Below are positions 45,601 to 57,600 of a DNA stretch of 64,000 nucleotides, one piece after another. This stretch comes from Deltaproteobacteria bacterium (GTDB taxonomy: Bacteria; Myxococcota; JACPTQ01). The position numbers were made by a program, and so were the translations under genes. The notes under the pieces are model-generated. The model saw only the letters and a program-made list of their open reading frames with translations. It had not been told where the DNA came from and ran no database searches. The stretch's first letter is position 1; every line of letters begins with the position of its first letter. The stretch spans positions 1 to 64,000 of the forward strand of contig JACPTQ010000013.1 of assembly GCA_016192705.1 (NCBI GenBank), read 5' to 3'.

Positions 45601-48600
45601 AACAGTCAGCGTGTCAGATTTGATGACGACGCCGCGTGGAGGGAGATGCGCGCGGAGTTTCGCGGCGCGAACGGGTGGCAGCGCCTTTTTCCCCTCGATT
45701 GCGGTTTCCATCTCCGTTGAGCCGAACCCGCGGAACGATCCGGGGATGGCGCCGTCGGGTGTTTCGGGCGGCGCTGCGCCGGCGTCCGCACCGTGCGCGC
45801 GAGTGGGCGTTTGGCTTTCGCCGCGCGGACGTCGGAGAGGGCGATCGTCGTCGGCTTGCGCAAGAACGACGCGCGCGTTGCGAACGATCGCGCTCGCGGG
45901 GATCTCTGTAACGACGCTCGATGCCGACGCGACCATCACGGTGCCGCCGCCGAGCGGTGTGGGCGTCACGAGGTCGGAAGCTGGAGCGGGAATTTGACGC
46001 AAAGGCGCGGAGACGCCAAGAAAAGAGGTCTCATTCCTTGCGTCTTTGCTCCTTTGCGCCTTGGCGTTGAAATCTTCCGCGGAAGCGGGTGCGGAGACCG
46101 ACGGGCGGCGCCGACGGAGTGGAACGTCGTCATCCTTCGGCGGCTCGGTCGCGGGGGCCGGTTTCGGACTTGGTGCGGGCGTTGGTTGTGGCAAGACGGG
46201 TGGCAACTCTGGGGTCGTTCGCTTAGGCTCTGGCTTCGGGAAGCGCGGCCTCACAACAACGAATGCTCGATTCCCAGCAGCGCTACGCGCGTCAAGCAGA
46301 ATTGCTTCGCCAGGACGGACACGAATGCGCCCTTCAAACCGCTGGTCGGTGAGCGGGCGAAAATCGCCATTGACTGAAAGCGAAGGCTCGACTGCGGGTG
46401 GTGCGACGGGCGGATCCGGCGCCTTCACCACGGGAAGCGCTCGGATCACGATGCGTCGATTCAAGAGTCGATTCGCGTTCGTTGTGTTTGGGACAAGCGG
46501 CTTCGTGAGTCCAAAGCCGCGCGCCTCGATAAAGGCTTCAGGCGCGAGCTTCGCGTCGACGAGCATTTTCCGAACCGTCTCGGCCTGCGCCGCGGTCGCT
46601 TTCTCGACCTGTTCAACTCGCTCACGGCGGAGGACAATCCCCGCGTGAGCTTCGATTGCGAAACGCCGTCCCGCGGAAATCTTTTTCGCGAGCGCGGGTA
46701 TGTGTTTATTGAGTTCCTGCTTTAAAAGGGCCGTCGTTTCCGTGCCGCGAAACAGCGGACCGCGAAGAACGATGTCGTCGTGTCCAGGCGCACCGCCGAG
46801 AACCATCAGGGGTTCACGCGCCAGCGCGAACGCCACACGGGGCGACTCGCCGATTCCACTCGACTCGTCCTCAATGATGAGGCGCGCGTGATACGTGCCG
46901 GTCGCGAGCGCCGCTCTGTCGTCGACGCTCCACGGGATCGATGGCGGCAGCTCTTTGTCGCCGCCCGTCATCTCCCACTTCGCGCCGCTCGGCCCCTCGA
47001 CGCCGACGCGCCACCGCTTGATTGGTTTCGCGACCCACTTGGGAATGAAAGCGATCCGCTGCTGCAGCTTGCCGGTCGGCGATAGAACGGCGCTCGTCGG
47101 ATCAACCGCGAGCGAAACCTTGAGGAGATCGAGCGCGCCGACATCGCTCCCGACCTGGTATCCGAAGTCCTTGATGCTCACGACGAAGTCGACGTCGGCG
47201 GCTTCTTCCGGTTTCGCGAGGCCGTCTTCCTGAACGAGACGGACAACACGGTGACCGGTGGCCCGCTGCATGTCGACGACGAAAAGGCCATCCTTCGGCA
47301 GCCTCCAGACGCCACCCCACGCGCCCTTTGAATCGGTTTCGACCGACTCGCCGTTTACACGGACCCACGCTTCATGCGTCGGCGCTTCGGGCGGGCGCCC
47401 GGCGTCGACGATTTTAATTTCACCGGGGTCGTACGCGCGGACTTCGATGCGGCGGTTTGCAGCGCGGTCGCGCGCGGTGCGGTTTTCGTTTTTCGGCTTC
47501 GACAAACCGAGCCCGCGCGCCGAAACACGTGCGGCGTCGAGCTTGAATTTATCGATGAGTGTGCGTCTCACTTCGAGGGCGCGGCGTTCACTTGCGAGCT
47601 GGCTTTCGAGGCGTCCCCTGCGATTGTCGCTGTGGACTTCGATCGCCAGACGGCGCTTGGGATTCTCGCGCATACGGGCCACAACTTTGCCAAGCATCTC
47701 GACAAGGGCGGGGCTTGGAGTCGGGGAGCGCCCCACAAAAAGATTTTTCTTGAGTTGTCCGCCAAGTGTCTCGCTCCAAGCCTCTATTTCGCCGGTGGCC
47801 TCGCGCTTGACCCCGTACTCGACACCGAACGCGCGGGTTGGGCTCATCGCCTGCGAGCCACGCGCATCGGTGACCGTCAGGCGAACCCGATAAGCTTGGC
47901 CCGTGGCGAGGAGGAACGCCCCGGCGTCGTTTGTCCCGTTCCATCGGACGGCTGTGGGCGGCCGACCGGTGCCGGCGAGGGCATGGACAAGCGCGCCGTC
48001 CGCGTCTCGGACGTCAAGCGTCCAGCGGAGAGGGTTGCCCGAGACCTTCGTGGCAAAATGGAGCGGCTCCAGGATGGCGCGCCCACTTTCACCAAGAGCA
48101 CCGTTGAAACCTTTTGCCGCAGCGAAATCAGCTGGGGTTTTATCGGTGTTCGTCACAGCGAGGTCTACCGCGAGTCCTGGGATCGCGCGCGCAGCTTCGC
48201 CGGGACGTGCCATTGCCACGGCGAGCGATTCGCGATTCCCCGCGAAGGTGCGTCGTGTCGTGTCGAACGTTCGCTTCGGCTTCACGCCTTTGCGTTCCAC
48301 ATCGTCGACGCCGACGACGTCAAACTTGCAGTCGACGCCGAAATTCACTTTGGTCACGAGTCCGCGCGTGAGGATCACCGCGAAGCGTTCGGGCGTCGTG
48401 AGCGTCGATCCCGGCGGCAATGTGTCGGTGTCGATCTTGACGAGGTGGAGCCCCGGGTCGATGTCCTTCAAGTGGTACTTCCCGAACGTGTCGGTCGTTG
48501 CGTAGTAGCCGCTGTCGATGTACACACGCGCGCCCGCGACGCCAAAGTCGCCGGAGTCTTGCCAGCCGTTTTTGTTTGCGTCGCAAAACACTTTGCCGAG

Positions 48601-51600
48601 GATCGTCGCTTGGTCAAAGATCGGGTCAGCCACCACGCGCACCAGGGCGTCGTCGGTGTTCGAGACTGCGACGTTTCCGCTGCCGAACGCCGTTGCGCGA
48701 TTTCGATACTCGCCGACGCGCACCGAAGCCGCGACGACGAGCTGGTACATGACTTCGAGCGTATCGCCCGCGCGGACGTCGTAGGGTCCAAACTTGAGAA
48801 GCGTCGATCCGCTCGGGTCGGCCGAGCCGTTCGAATAAAGCTGCGCACTCGACCCAACGACCCGTTTCGCGCGCGTCGAACCTTTGATGTAGCGGAATCC
48901 GCGCGGCGTCTCGTCTTGCACGGACATGCCGCCAGTGCCGTTCGACGGGTCGACCACGAGGTCGCGCGTCGAGCCGTTTTGCACGCGCACGGTGTACGTC
49001 ACGACTTCGCCCGTTGAAACGGTTTTTTTGTTTGCGCGTTTGTCGAGGACGATGAGCGACGCGATCGGGTCGATGGGGACGTGGTTGTTGCGAATGACGG
49101 ACGACGCGTCGACGATGTTGAAGCGCGCGTAGTGGGTCGTCGCCTTCGTGATGTCGGGGCGATCGTTCGGGACGACTTTGCCGTCGGGCGGTTGGCCCAC
49201 CGCAAAACCAGGCGTCGCGGGGATTTTAACCGACGGCCAGACTTGGCTTTCACCCGCGGTGGCGACGACGAGTTTGTATTTGCGCCCTGCGAAGACGTCG
49301 AAGCCGTAGGTGCCGTCTTCGCCGGTGCGCTGCCCCTGCTGCGTTGGGAACGGAAGCTCGACGCCCGGCACGATTTGACCCGGTTTTGTCGCGTCGGTGT
49401 CGTCGTAATAGATGTAGAGCGTGATGCCGGACAAGCCGGCGCCGGTTTGAGAGTTGTAGATGACGCCCGACGGGTCGACGGGGATGTCGGTTTCTTTAAG
49501 GTCGCCGCCCCTGACGTTGCCGAGGTCGGCGCGCGCGAATTCGGTCCCTTGTGCGTTGAAGCAGCGCGCGACGAGGTCGCCGGGTGGAAGCTCGTAAAGA
49601 TCACTTCGGCCGTTTCGATCGGTGAGCGCGGAGCGGAGCGGCGCGTCGAGGCTCGCTTTGCGCGTGACAACGATTTGATAGTTGGTGAGCGCCTCGTCGG
49701 TGGTCGGGTCAAAGACGCGGTTCTTCGTACCGACGTCGCGGAAGGCGCGCGCGCGAAGGGCCGCGGTGCCAACGGAGGTGCAGGTGAGGAGGCTCGCGGT
49801 TGCGGATTGGGGCGTCGTGTCGGTCGCGGAGACGTCGACGGAATTCGTGATGGCGGTCGCGCATGGCGTCGTCGCATCGATGGTTGTGAGGTACGACACC
49901 GCGAGCGATTGGCCCACGTCGACCTTGAAGCCGGCGACCGACAGCTCGCCGCGTCCGTTTCGCCCGCCGGGCGCGAGAGTCGCCGTCGTGTTCAGAAGTC
50001 CCGTCGCGCTCCCTTCGACGTAGGTGGCGCGCGCGGGAATGTTGTCGTTAAGGACGGCGCCCAGGAGCGGCTCGTTCCCGGTGTTTGTAACGCGCACCGT
50101 GTAACGGACTTTCCCGCCCGGTTTTACCGCGCCACCTTCCGCAGCCGCGGCTTCTTTGGTGACGCTGAAGGCGCGCACGGGGACGTTGCCGATGGTGACC
50201 AGCGTCGCGTCGTTGATGGCGCTTGTGGTCGGGTTGTCGGTTGGCTCTGAGAGTCCCTCGGTGGTTGCGACGGTGCCTTGGAGCGCGACGACGCCGGCGG
50301 TTTCGGCGCGGAGGCGATAGGTCACCGTTGCGCGCGTTGCGGGGCTGAGGGCGCCGATGTCGACGCGGATCGCCGTGCTGGGCGTGGGATCGGCGACGGG
50401 TGTTCCGTTACGTTTGAGCGAGCCCGCGACGAAGCTGACGCCCGCGGGAAGGGTGTGCGTGTAAGTGACGCCGGTTGCGCGCGCATTGCCGTCGTTCGGA
50501 ATCGTTGCCGTGACTTCGATGGTGTCGCCAACGTCGACGATCCCGGGCGCGCCCAGGTCGACGGCGATGCCGAATTGCAGCGCGGTCGCGTCGATGTTGG
50601 CGCCGCGGCCGACGACGATTTCCACGGCGCCGGTTTCGAACGGGTTGGTTTCGAGCGCGTCGATTGTCGCGCGGGCTGAGACGATCGTTCCACCTGAAAC
50701 TCCAGATCGGAGGCGGACTTGGTAATTGACGGTCGCCGTTTCACCGGGGCCAACGACCCCGGCGAGTCCTCCGGGTGATTGAACGGTGAGGCCAAGGGCG
50801 AGCGGGTTTCCGCCCGCGCCCTCGTCAACGACGCCGACTCCGTTGACACGCGTCGAGCCTGGAACGTAATCGGTTTCGCGGGGTGGCGTGCTGACGACGC
50901 GCGTGACGGTTGCGGCGAGCGATCCTGAGTTTTTTGCGGTGATGGTGTAGGTGAGCGTGTCACCCGCTCGGAGCTCGCCGCTGTTGTCGTCGCGAACGGC
51001 GATGGTCGAGCCGGAAAAATTCGGCGCGTTGCGAATGCGGAACGACGTCTTATCGCCGATCGCGGGTGTCGTTGGGTCGTCGGTTACGACCCCGTCCGAA
51101 AATTCGGTCGACCGGAGTCGCGCTTGGTTATCGATCATCACGCCGCTCGGCGCGCTCGAGTCGATGCGCGCGTTGACGGTGAACGCGAGCTCGTCTCTCG
51201 GTTTCATCGACGCGAGTCCACCGACGGCCGGTGCGCTCCAGGTCACGGTGCCGGCTGCGAGAACGCCGCCCGTGGAAGGCACGACGTCGATCAGGCGCGG
51301 ATCGATGGCGTCGGTCACAACTACGTTCGTCGCGAGCGTGTTGCCAGTGTTCTTGACGCGGATCGTGTAGGTGAGGCGTTGCCCGGGCTCGAGTTCGCGC
51401 GACGCCGGCAAGTTGTCGATGACTTTCGTCGATTGGTCGAGGCGCGGCGCTGCGGTCACGGTGAATTTCGTTGCGTCGGCGACAGCCGGTGTCGCTGGGT
51501 CGTCGGACTGCACCGGTTCGATGAGCGCCGTGCTTTCGAGCTTTGCTTGCGCCGAGATGATCGTCGCGCCCGGGATGAGCTCGCGAATTTTTGCCGTGAA

Positions 51601-54600
51601 GGGGAGCGTGACGCTCGTTCTAGCGCGGACAAGTGCGAGGGCCGGTGTCGACGCGCTGTTCCATAGGACCGCGCCGCCCTGGATGGTGCCGCCCGCGCCT
51701 GGTGCGACGGCGTCGAGGTTCGCGTCGACGGGGAGCGTGACGACGACGCTCGGTGCGTCGAACGAGCCGCGGTTCGTGACGGTGAGCGTGTAAGTGAGCG
51801 GGTCGCCGGGCTCGCGGAGTCCCGCGTTGCCATCGACGTACGACAGCGTTGTGCCGCCGAGATCGGCGAATGCGACCGTGACGACGGCCGCCAGCGTCGT
51901 GAAGGAGGCGTTGCCATCGGCGGAAATCGTCGCGGTGTTTGAAATCTTCAAGCCGTCGGCGACGTTCTTCGCGACTTTCGCGCTTAGGCGCAACGTGACG
52001 CTTGCGCCCGGTGCCATCGACACGAGCGCTGGGACCGACCCCGAATCCCACGTGACGACGCCACCCACAACGCGTCCGCCGTCAAGCGGCACCGCAGACG
52101 CCGCATCAAGCCCGGGATCGAGCGTGTCGCGCACGATGACGTTTCGCGCATTCGCTGTCCCGTCGTTGCGGACGGTGATCGTGTACGACACCGTGTCGCC
52201 GGGACGCAGCACGCCGTTTTGGCCAGCGACCGCGGCCTTTGTCGACTTCGTGAAATCGGGCGCCGACACAACGATGAGCGTCGTCGGGTCGTCGGGTATG
52301 TTCGGTGTCGCGGGGTCGTCGGAAACTTCGGGCGTCGCGAGGTTCGACGCGCGCACCGTCGCTTGCGCGGAGACCACCGTTCCGTTGTCGAGCGGCTGCG
52401 GGATTGACGCCGTGAAAGCAACCGTCGCCGAAGCGCCCGCGGCGATATCGCCGATGTTTGCCCACGAGACGAGGCGCGTTTGGGGATCAAACGTGCCGCC
52501 ATTTTCGACGGCGACGTTCGTCCAAAACTGCGACCCCGGAATCGTCGCGGTGACGCCGTGCGCGGCGTCGGTGCCGGTATTCGTTATGACGAGCGCGTAC
52601 CGAAGCGCGTCTCCCGGTGCCGGGTTCCCGCCGTTCACGTCGGTCGCCGCGAGTGTCGTCGTGCTGAGGTTGGGCCGGCTCTTAACGACGACCTTTGTTT
52701 TGTCAAGCGGTGGCGTCGTTGCTGGGTCGTCGGTGACGGTCGTCGACCCATCTTGCGCGCTGACCGTCCCTTGGTTCAAAACTTCCGTGCCGTCGACCAT
52801 AGGCGACTTGATCGTCGCCTTGAAGCGCAGCGTGACGTCCGTCCCCTTGACCAACCTGATCAACGCAGAGTTCCCCGTGCCGTCCCACGTCACGGTTCCG
52901 CCTTGGAGGCGCGCCCCGTCCTGCGGCTCGATCGCTTCCAGTTTCGTCGTGTCAACGAGGTCGAGCACGACGACGTTGCGTGCGGGCGCGTTGCCGTCGT
53001 TTTTCACTTTGAGCGTGTAAACGAGTTTCTTTTTCGGCTCCGGATCGCCGCCCGCTTCCACGGCCGCGGTTTTCGTCGCCGCGAGTTTCACGCTCGATAC
53101 GACGCTCACTTTTGTTTTGTCGTTCAGCGCGGGTGTCGTCGGATCGTCCGTCACTGCGGGCGTTACCGAGCCTGGCCATGTCATCGTCGCCTGGTTCGCG
53201 ATTTCCGTCGCGTTGTCGAGCGGCGAAATCACGCGCGCCGTGAAGATGAGCGTCACGGTTTGCGCGGGCGCGATGTTCGCGAGCGCGGGCGTCGTCGCCT
53301 TTGACCACGTGATTTGCCCAGCCGCGTAGGTGCCGCCGGCTCCGGGCGCGACCGCCTCGAGGTTTGGGTCGATCGGGTCGGTCACGACGACATCTTTCGC
53401 CACGGCGTCGCCGCGGTTTGTAACGGCGATCGTATATTCGAGCGTGTCGCCCGGCTCGACGACGCCGCCATTCACGTCACGCACGCGCTTTGTCGAGCCC
53501 GTCAGGTCCGACGCCGAAATGATCGTCACCTTCGTTGGGTCGTTCGCCTCGGTTGTTCGCGGGTCGTCCGTTTTGACCGGCGTTTGGATCTCGGTCGATC
53601 GGATTTCGCCTTGGTTCGAAATGATCGTTCCGTTGTCGGTCGGAACTTTGACCTTCGCGCTAAACGTGAATTTTGTCTGCGCATCGGGCGCAAGCGTCGG
53701 CACGAGCCACGTGATGGTATTCCCTTGCAGGACACCATTTTCGCCGACGACAACGTCGGTCAAATTCGTCACGTCGACGACGTCGGTAACCGCCACGTTT
53801 TTCGCCGTCATCGTCCCTTTGTTCGTCACGGTGATCGTGTAGTTAAGCGCGTGCCCCGGCCGCGTCGGCGTCCCTTGCGGCGTCGCGACTTCTTTAGTCG
53901 ACCCCGCGAAATCGGGCGCGCTCCGAACGGTCACCTTCGTTTCGTCGCCCTGAGCGGGCGTGCGCGGGTCGTCGCTCGGTACCGGCGTCGTGATTTCGCG
54001 CGACGACACGAACGCTTGATTCTTGCAAATCGTGTTGTCGTCGAGCGGCGCGCGGATATCGGCGCGGAAGGTGAACGCCTTCGTCGTCCTTAACCCGAGC
54101 TGCGTGAGTCGCCACGTGATGGTGTTGCCCGCGAATTGTCCGCTGTCGCTCACGTCGCGTACATTCGTGAAGCAGGCCGGATCGATTTGGTCGGTGACGA
54201 CGACGTCGTTCGCGACCTCGGTGCCCGAGTTGTTCGCGGTGACTGTCCAAAGGAGCGAATCGCGCGGGCGCGTCTCACCGCCGTTTTCGTCCACGAATGT
54301 TTTCGTTGAGAGCGCGAATTCCGGCGCCGAGATGAGCGTGACGCGCGTTGGGTCGGCGGCGCCTGGTCGCGCGGGATCGTCCGAGAGGACCGTGCCCACG
54401 ACGTCGTTCGATGTGACCTGCGCTTGATTCGAGACGACGGTTTCCGATGCCAGCGGGAATTTCGCGTTGCTTGCGAACGACAACGTTACCGGAGAACCTG
54501 GGTTGACCGATGCGAGCGCGAGCGTCGTTCCCGTATCCCACCGGATCTGTCCGTTCGCAAAGGCGCCCGACTGCGCCGGAACGATCGAGGTCAAGTTCGT

Positions 54601-57600
54601 GTCGACCACGTCGATGACCACGACGTCGCGCGCGGGTGCGTTGCCGGTGTTTGAAATAACGATGGTCCACGTGAAGGGGTCGCCCGGCTGCGGCTGGCCA
54701 CCGTTCCCGTCGGTGACGGTCTTCGTGACCTGCAGTGTGGCGCGGCTCGAAACCGTGACGCGCGTCGGGTCGGCGGGCGCGGGCGTCGTCGGGTCGTCGG
54801 TCGGCACCGCCGCGACGCTGTCGGCGACGATCCTCGCCTGGTTATCGATGTTGTATCCGTTCGGCAAGACCGGCTTGAGGCGCGCCGTGAACGCGAGCGT
54901 AATGGGCAGATTCGGCGCGATGGTGCCGAGGTTCCACGTGATCGTGCCGAACTGCACCGACCCTGTGCCTTGCGTCACGACGATGTTCTCGAGCGCCGCG
55001 CCATCAACGATATCGGTGACGACGGTGTTCGTCGCGATGCCGCGCCCCGTGTTCTTGACGACGATGGTGTAAAGCAGTGTGTCGCCCGGCTCGCTCGCCG
55101 TGCGCGGGTGCCCTGACTGGTTCGCAACGTCTTTCGTTGACGTCGTGAAATTCGGAAGCGCCTGCACCGTGACTTTGGTTGGATCGCCCGCCGCCGGCGT
55201 CGACGGATCGTCTGATGGCACAGCTGTGACGATTTCATCGCTTCGCACCTGCGCCTGGTTCGCGATAACCGTCCCGTTCTGCACAGTGTTGACCCGCGCC
55301 GTAAACGCGACGCTTGTCGTGGCGCCGGGTGAGAGCGTCGCGAGCGCCGGTGTCCCTGCGGATGTCCACGTGATCGCCCCGTTTGCGAAGTTGCCCGACC
55401 CGGCTGACGTGATCGTCAAGTTTGCGTCGATCGCGTCGGTGATGACGATGTTCCGCGCCGCCTTGTTGCCGTCGTTGCGGATCGTGATCGTGTAGGTGAG
55501 TAAGTCGTCGGGCTCGACACCGCCCGCGTTCGGATCGACGACGGCCTTCGTCACGACCAAGACCGGCGAGTTGTAAACGGTCAGCCCCGTGTCGCACGCG
55601 CTCGGCGTTTGCGATGGCGCCTCGGCGATGGTGCTCGTTAAGCAATTCTTTACGACGAGCTGGTGCGGTGCGTCGGCCTTAATCGTCCCCGAGAACGTGA
55701 TCGACACAAACGGTGACGGGTTTTGCACGGTTGCGCCGTCGACCCGCGCATTCGAAATCGTCAAGACGCCGGTTCCATTCACACCGCCGCCCGCCGCGAA
55801 TGTCGCCGAAGCGCCCGACGGCAGCGCGAGCGACGCCGGGTTGTACGTGAAGCCGGCTGGCATCGTGTCGGTAATCTGTACTGTGGCCGCGAGATTGCCG
55901 CCGTTCGCGACGTTGATGGTGTATGCGACGACGTCGCCCGGCTCGAGGCGCCCGCCGTTTGTGTCTTGCGCGCCTTTCACGATGTTGATTTGCGGCGCGT
56001 ACGAAATCGTGAGGACCGTCGGTTCGTTCGGTATCGCGTTGTTGATGTTCGAATCCGTGAGAAGCGGTGTTTGCAAAAACGGCGCGTTCACCTTGCCCTG
56101 GTTTCGAATCTGACGGCCGTTGATCTGCGAGACCGGAATTCCGCGCGCCGCGAAACCCGCGACCGAGTCGACCATCAACGCGTACGTAATCGTCGCGCTC
56201 CCGCCCGCGGCCACGCTGAACCCCGACACCGTGAGCTTTCGCCCGTTCTGCGCCGTCGGCAACGTTACCGTCGAGCCCGCCGGTTGCGACGTCATGATGA
56301 ACGACGCGATGTTCAAGTCGTCGTCAATCACGTCTTCAAACGACACGCCGTCCGCGCGCCGGTCCGACGTGTTCGGAATCGTCACGACATAGAAGATGAT
56401 GTCGCTCGGCTCAACGAACCCGCCCGTGCCGTCGACCGCAACTTTCGAGGGCGTTCCGAGCGCGGGATTCAAGCTGCGGTCGATCGTCGTGACCGCCGAT
56501 TCGTACGCGGGGTCCGGCGTCTGGTCGCTTCGAATCGACGCGGTGTTCGTGACCGTCGTGACGTTCAGCGGAATGCCGGTGTTCGTGCGCACGCGAAACG
56601 TAATCGTCTTAAAGTTGTTTGGCCCCGACCACGGGATGCTGCCGACGTTCAATCCCGCGACCAGCGGGCTCGTGCCGCCGACATCGCCTTGCGCGACGCC
56701 GTTCACCTTCGTCGAGTTCGCGACGTACGTCGTGTTTGCGGGGATCGAGTCTTGGAGGATGACGTTCGTTGCGTCCTGTGACCCCTCGTTCGTCACGTTG
56801 ATCGTGTAGTAGAGCGTTTCGCCTTCGCCGGCGGTCGTTGGGTCGACGGTTTTCGTGGTGCGCGATCCGCGAAAGTTTGGCGCGAGCGTGTCGAGCTTCA
56901 GGAGGAGGTATTGCAGCATGATCGATTCGCCGCCGTAGCCGCGATCGCCGCACCCCGCGGGTGGGTTGTACTGGCCGCCGCACGGTGCGCACGAGCGCGT
57001 GATGACGCCGTCGCCCGCTCCCCACGTGACGCCGAGCTGCGTGAGCCCGGGCTTCAACACGTTGAGCCCCGTCGTGCCGATGTCGAACGTGTCGAGATCG
57101 ACGCCGACCGCCGTGCCGCCTTGGCCGCGGTTGATCGACGAGTTGAAGAGGTTGCCGGACGGATTCAAGTTGTCTTGGAGTCGAACCGAGGTCGTGCCGT
57201 TGTTGAGCGCGAGGAAGTCGACGCATTCGGGGCAGTAGCCGGCTTCCGACTGCGGGTCGTCTTGAGGCGGGACGCCAAGCAACCGGTCGCCCTCGAGCGC
57301 GAAGAGTGTGATTTCGCCGAGCGCTTGGTTTCCGACCGTGAACCCGCTGAGCGTGAACGTGTCCCACCCGTGCGTACACGTTTCGTCGGTGTGGCGAAAC
57401 CCGTCGTAAAGGACGATGTCGCGCTGCTTGTTGTACGTGGGCGAGCTCCAGACGATGACGAGCGACCAGCCCGCGTACTTCGATTGGCAGCTCGGATCGA
57501 TTTGGCAGTTGCCAGCCGTCGCTTGGACGCCGCCCACGGTGTAGTTGCCGGTGATGCTGCCCGCGCGCACCTGCGCCGTGACGTCGGCGCGACACGCGTA

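Noticed and set aside
47374-49017. 547-codon plus-strand frame inside the giant gene
   Set aside because: It is Arg/Val/Asp-rich, antisense to SdrD-B, DUF11 and OmpA domains that are clearly coding, and has no recognisable motif.
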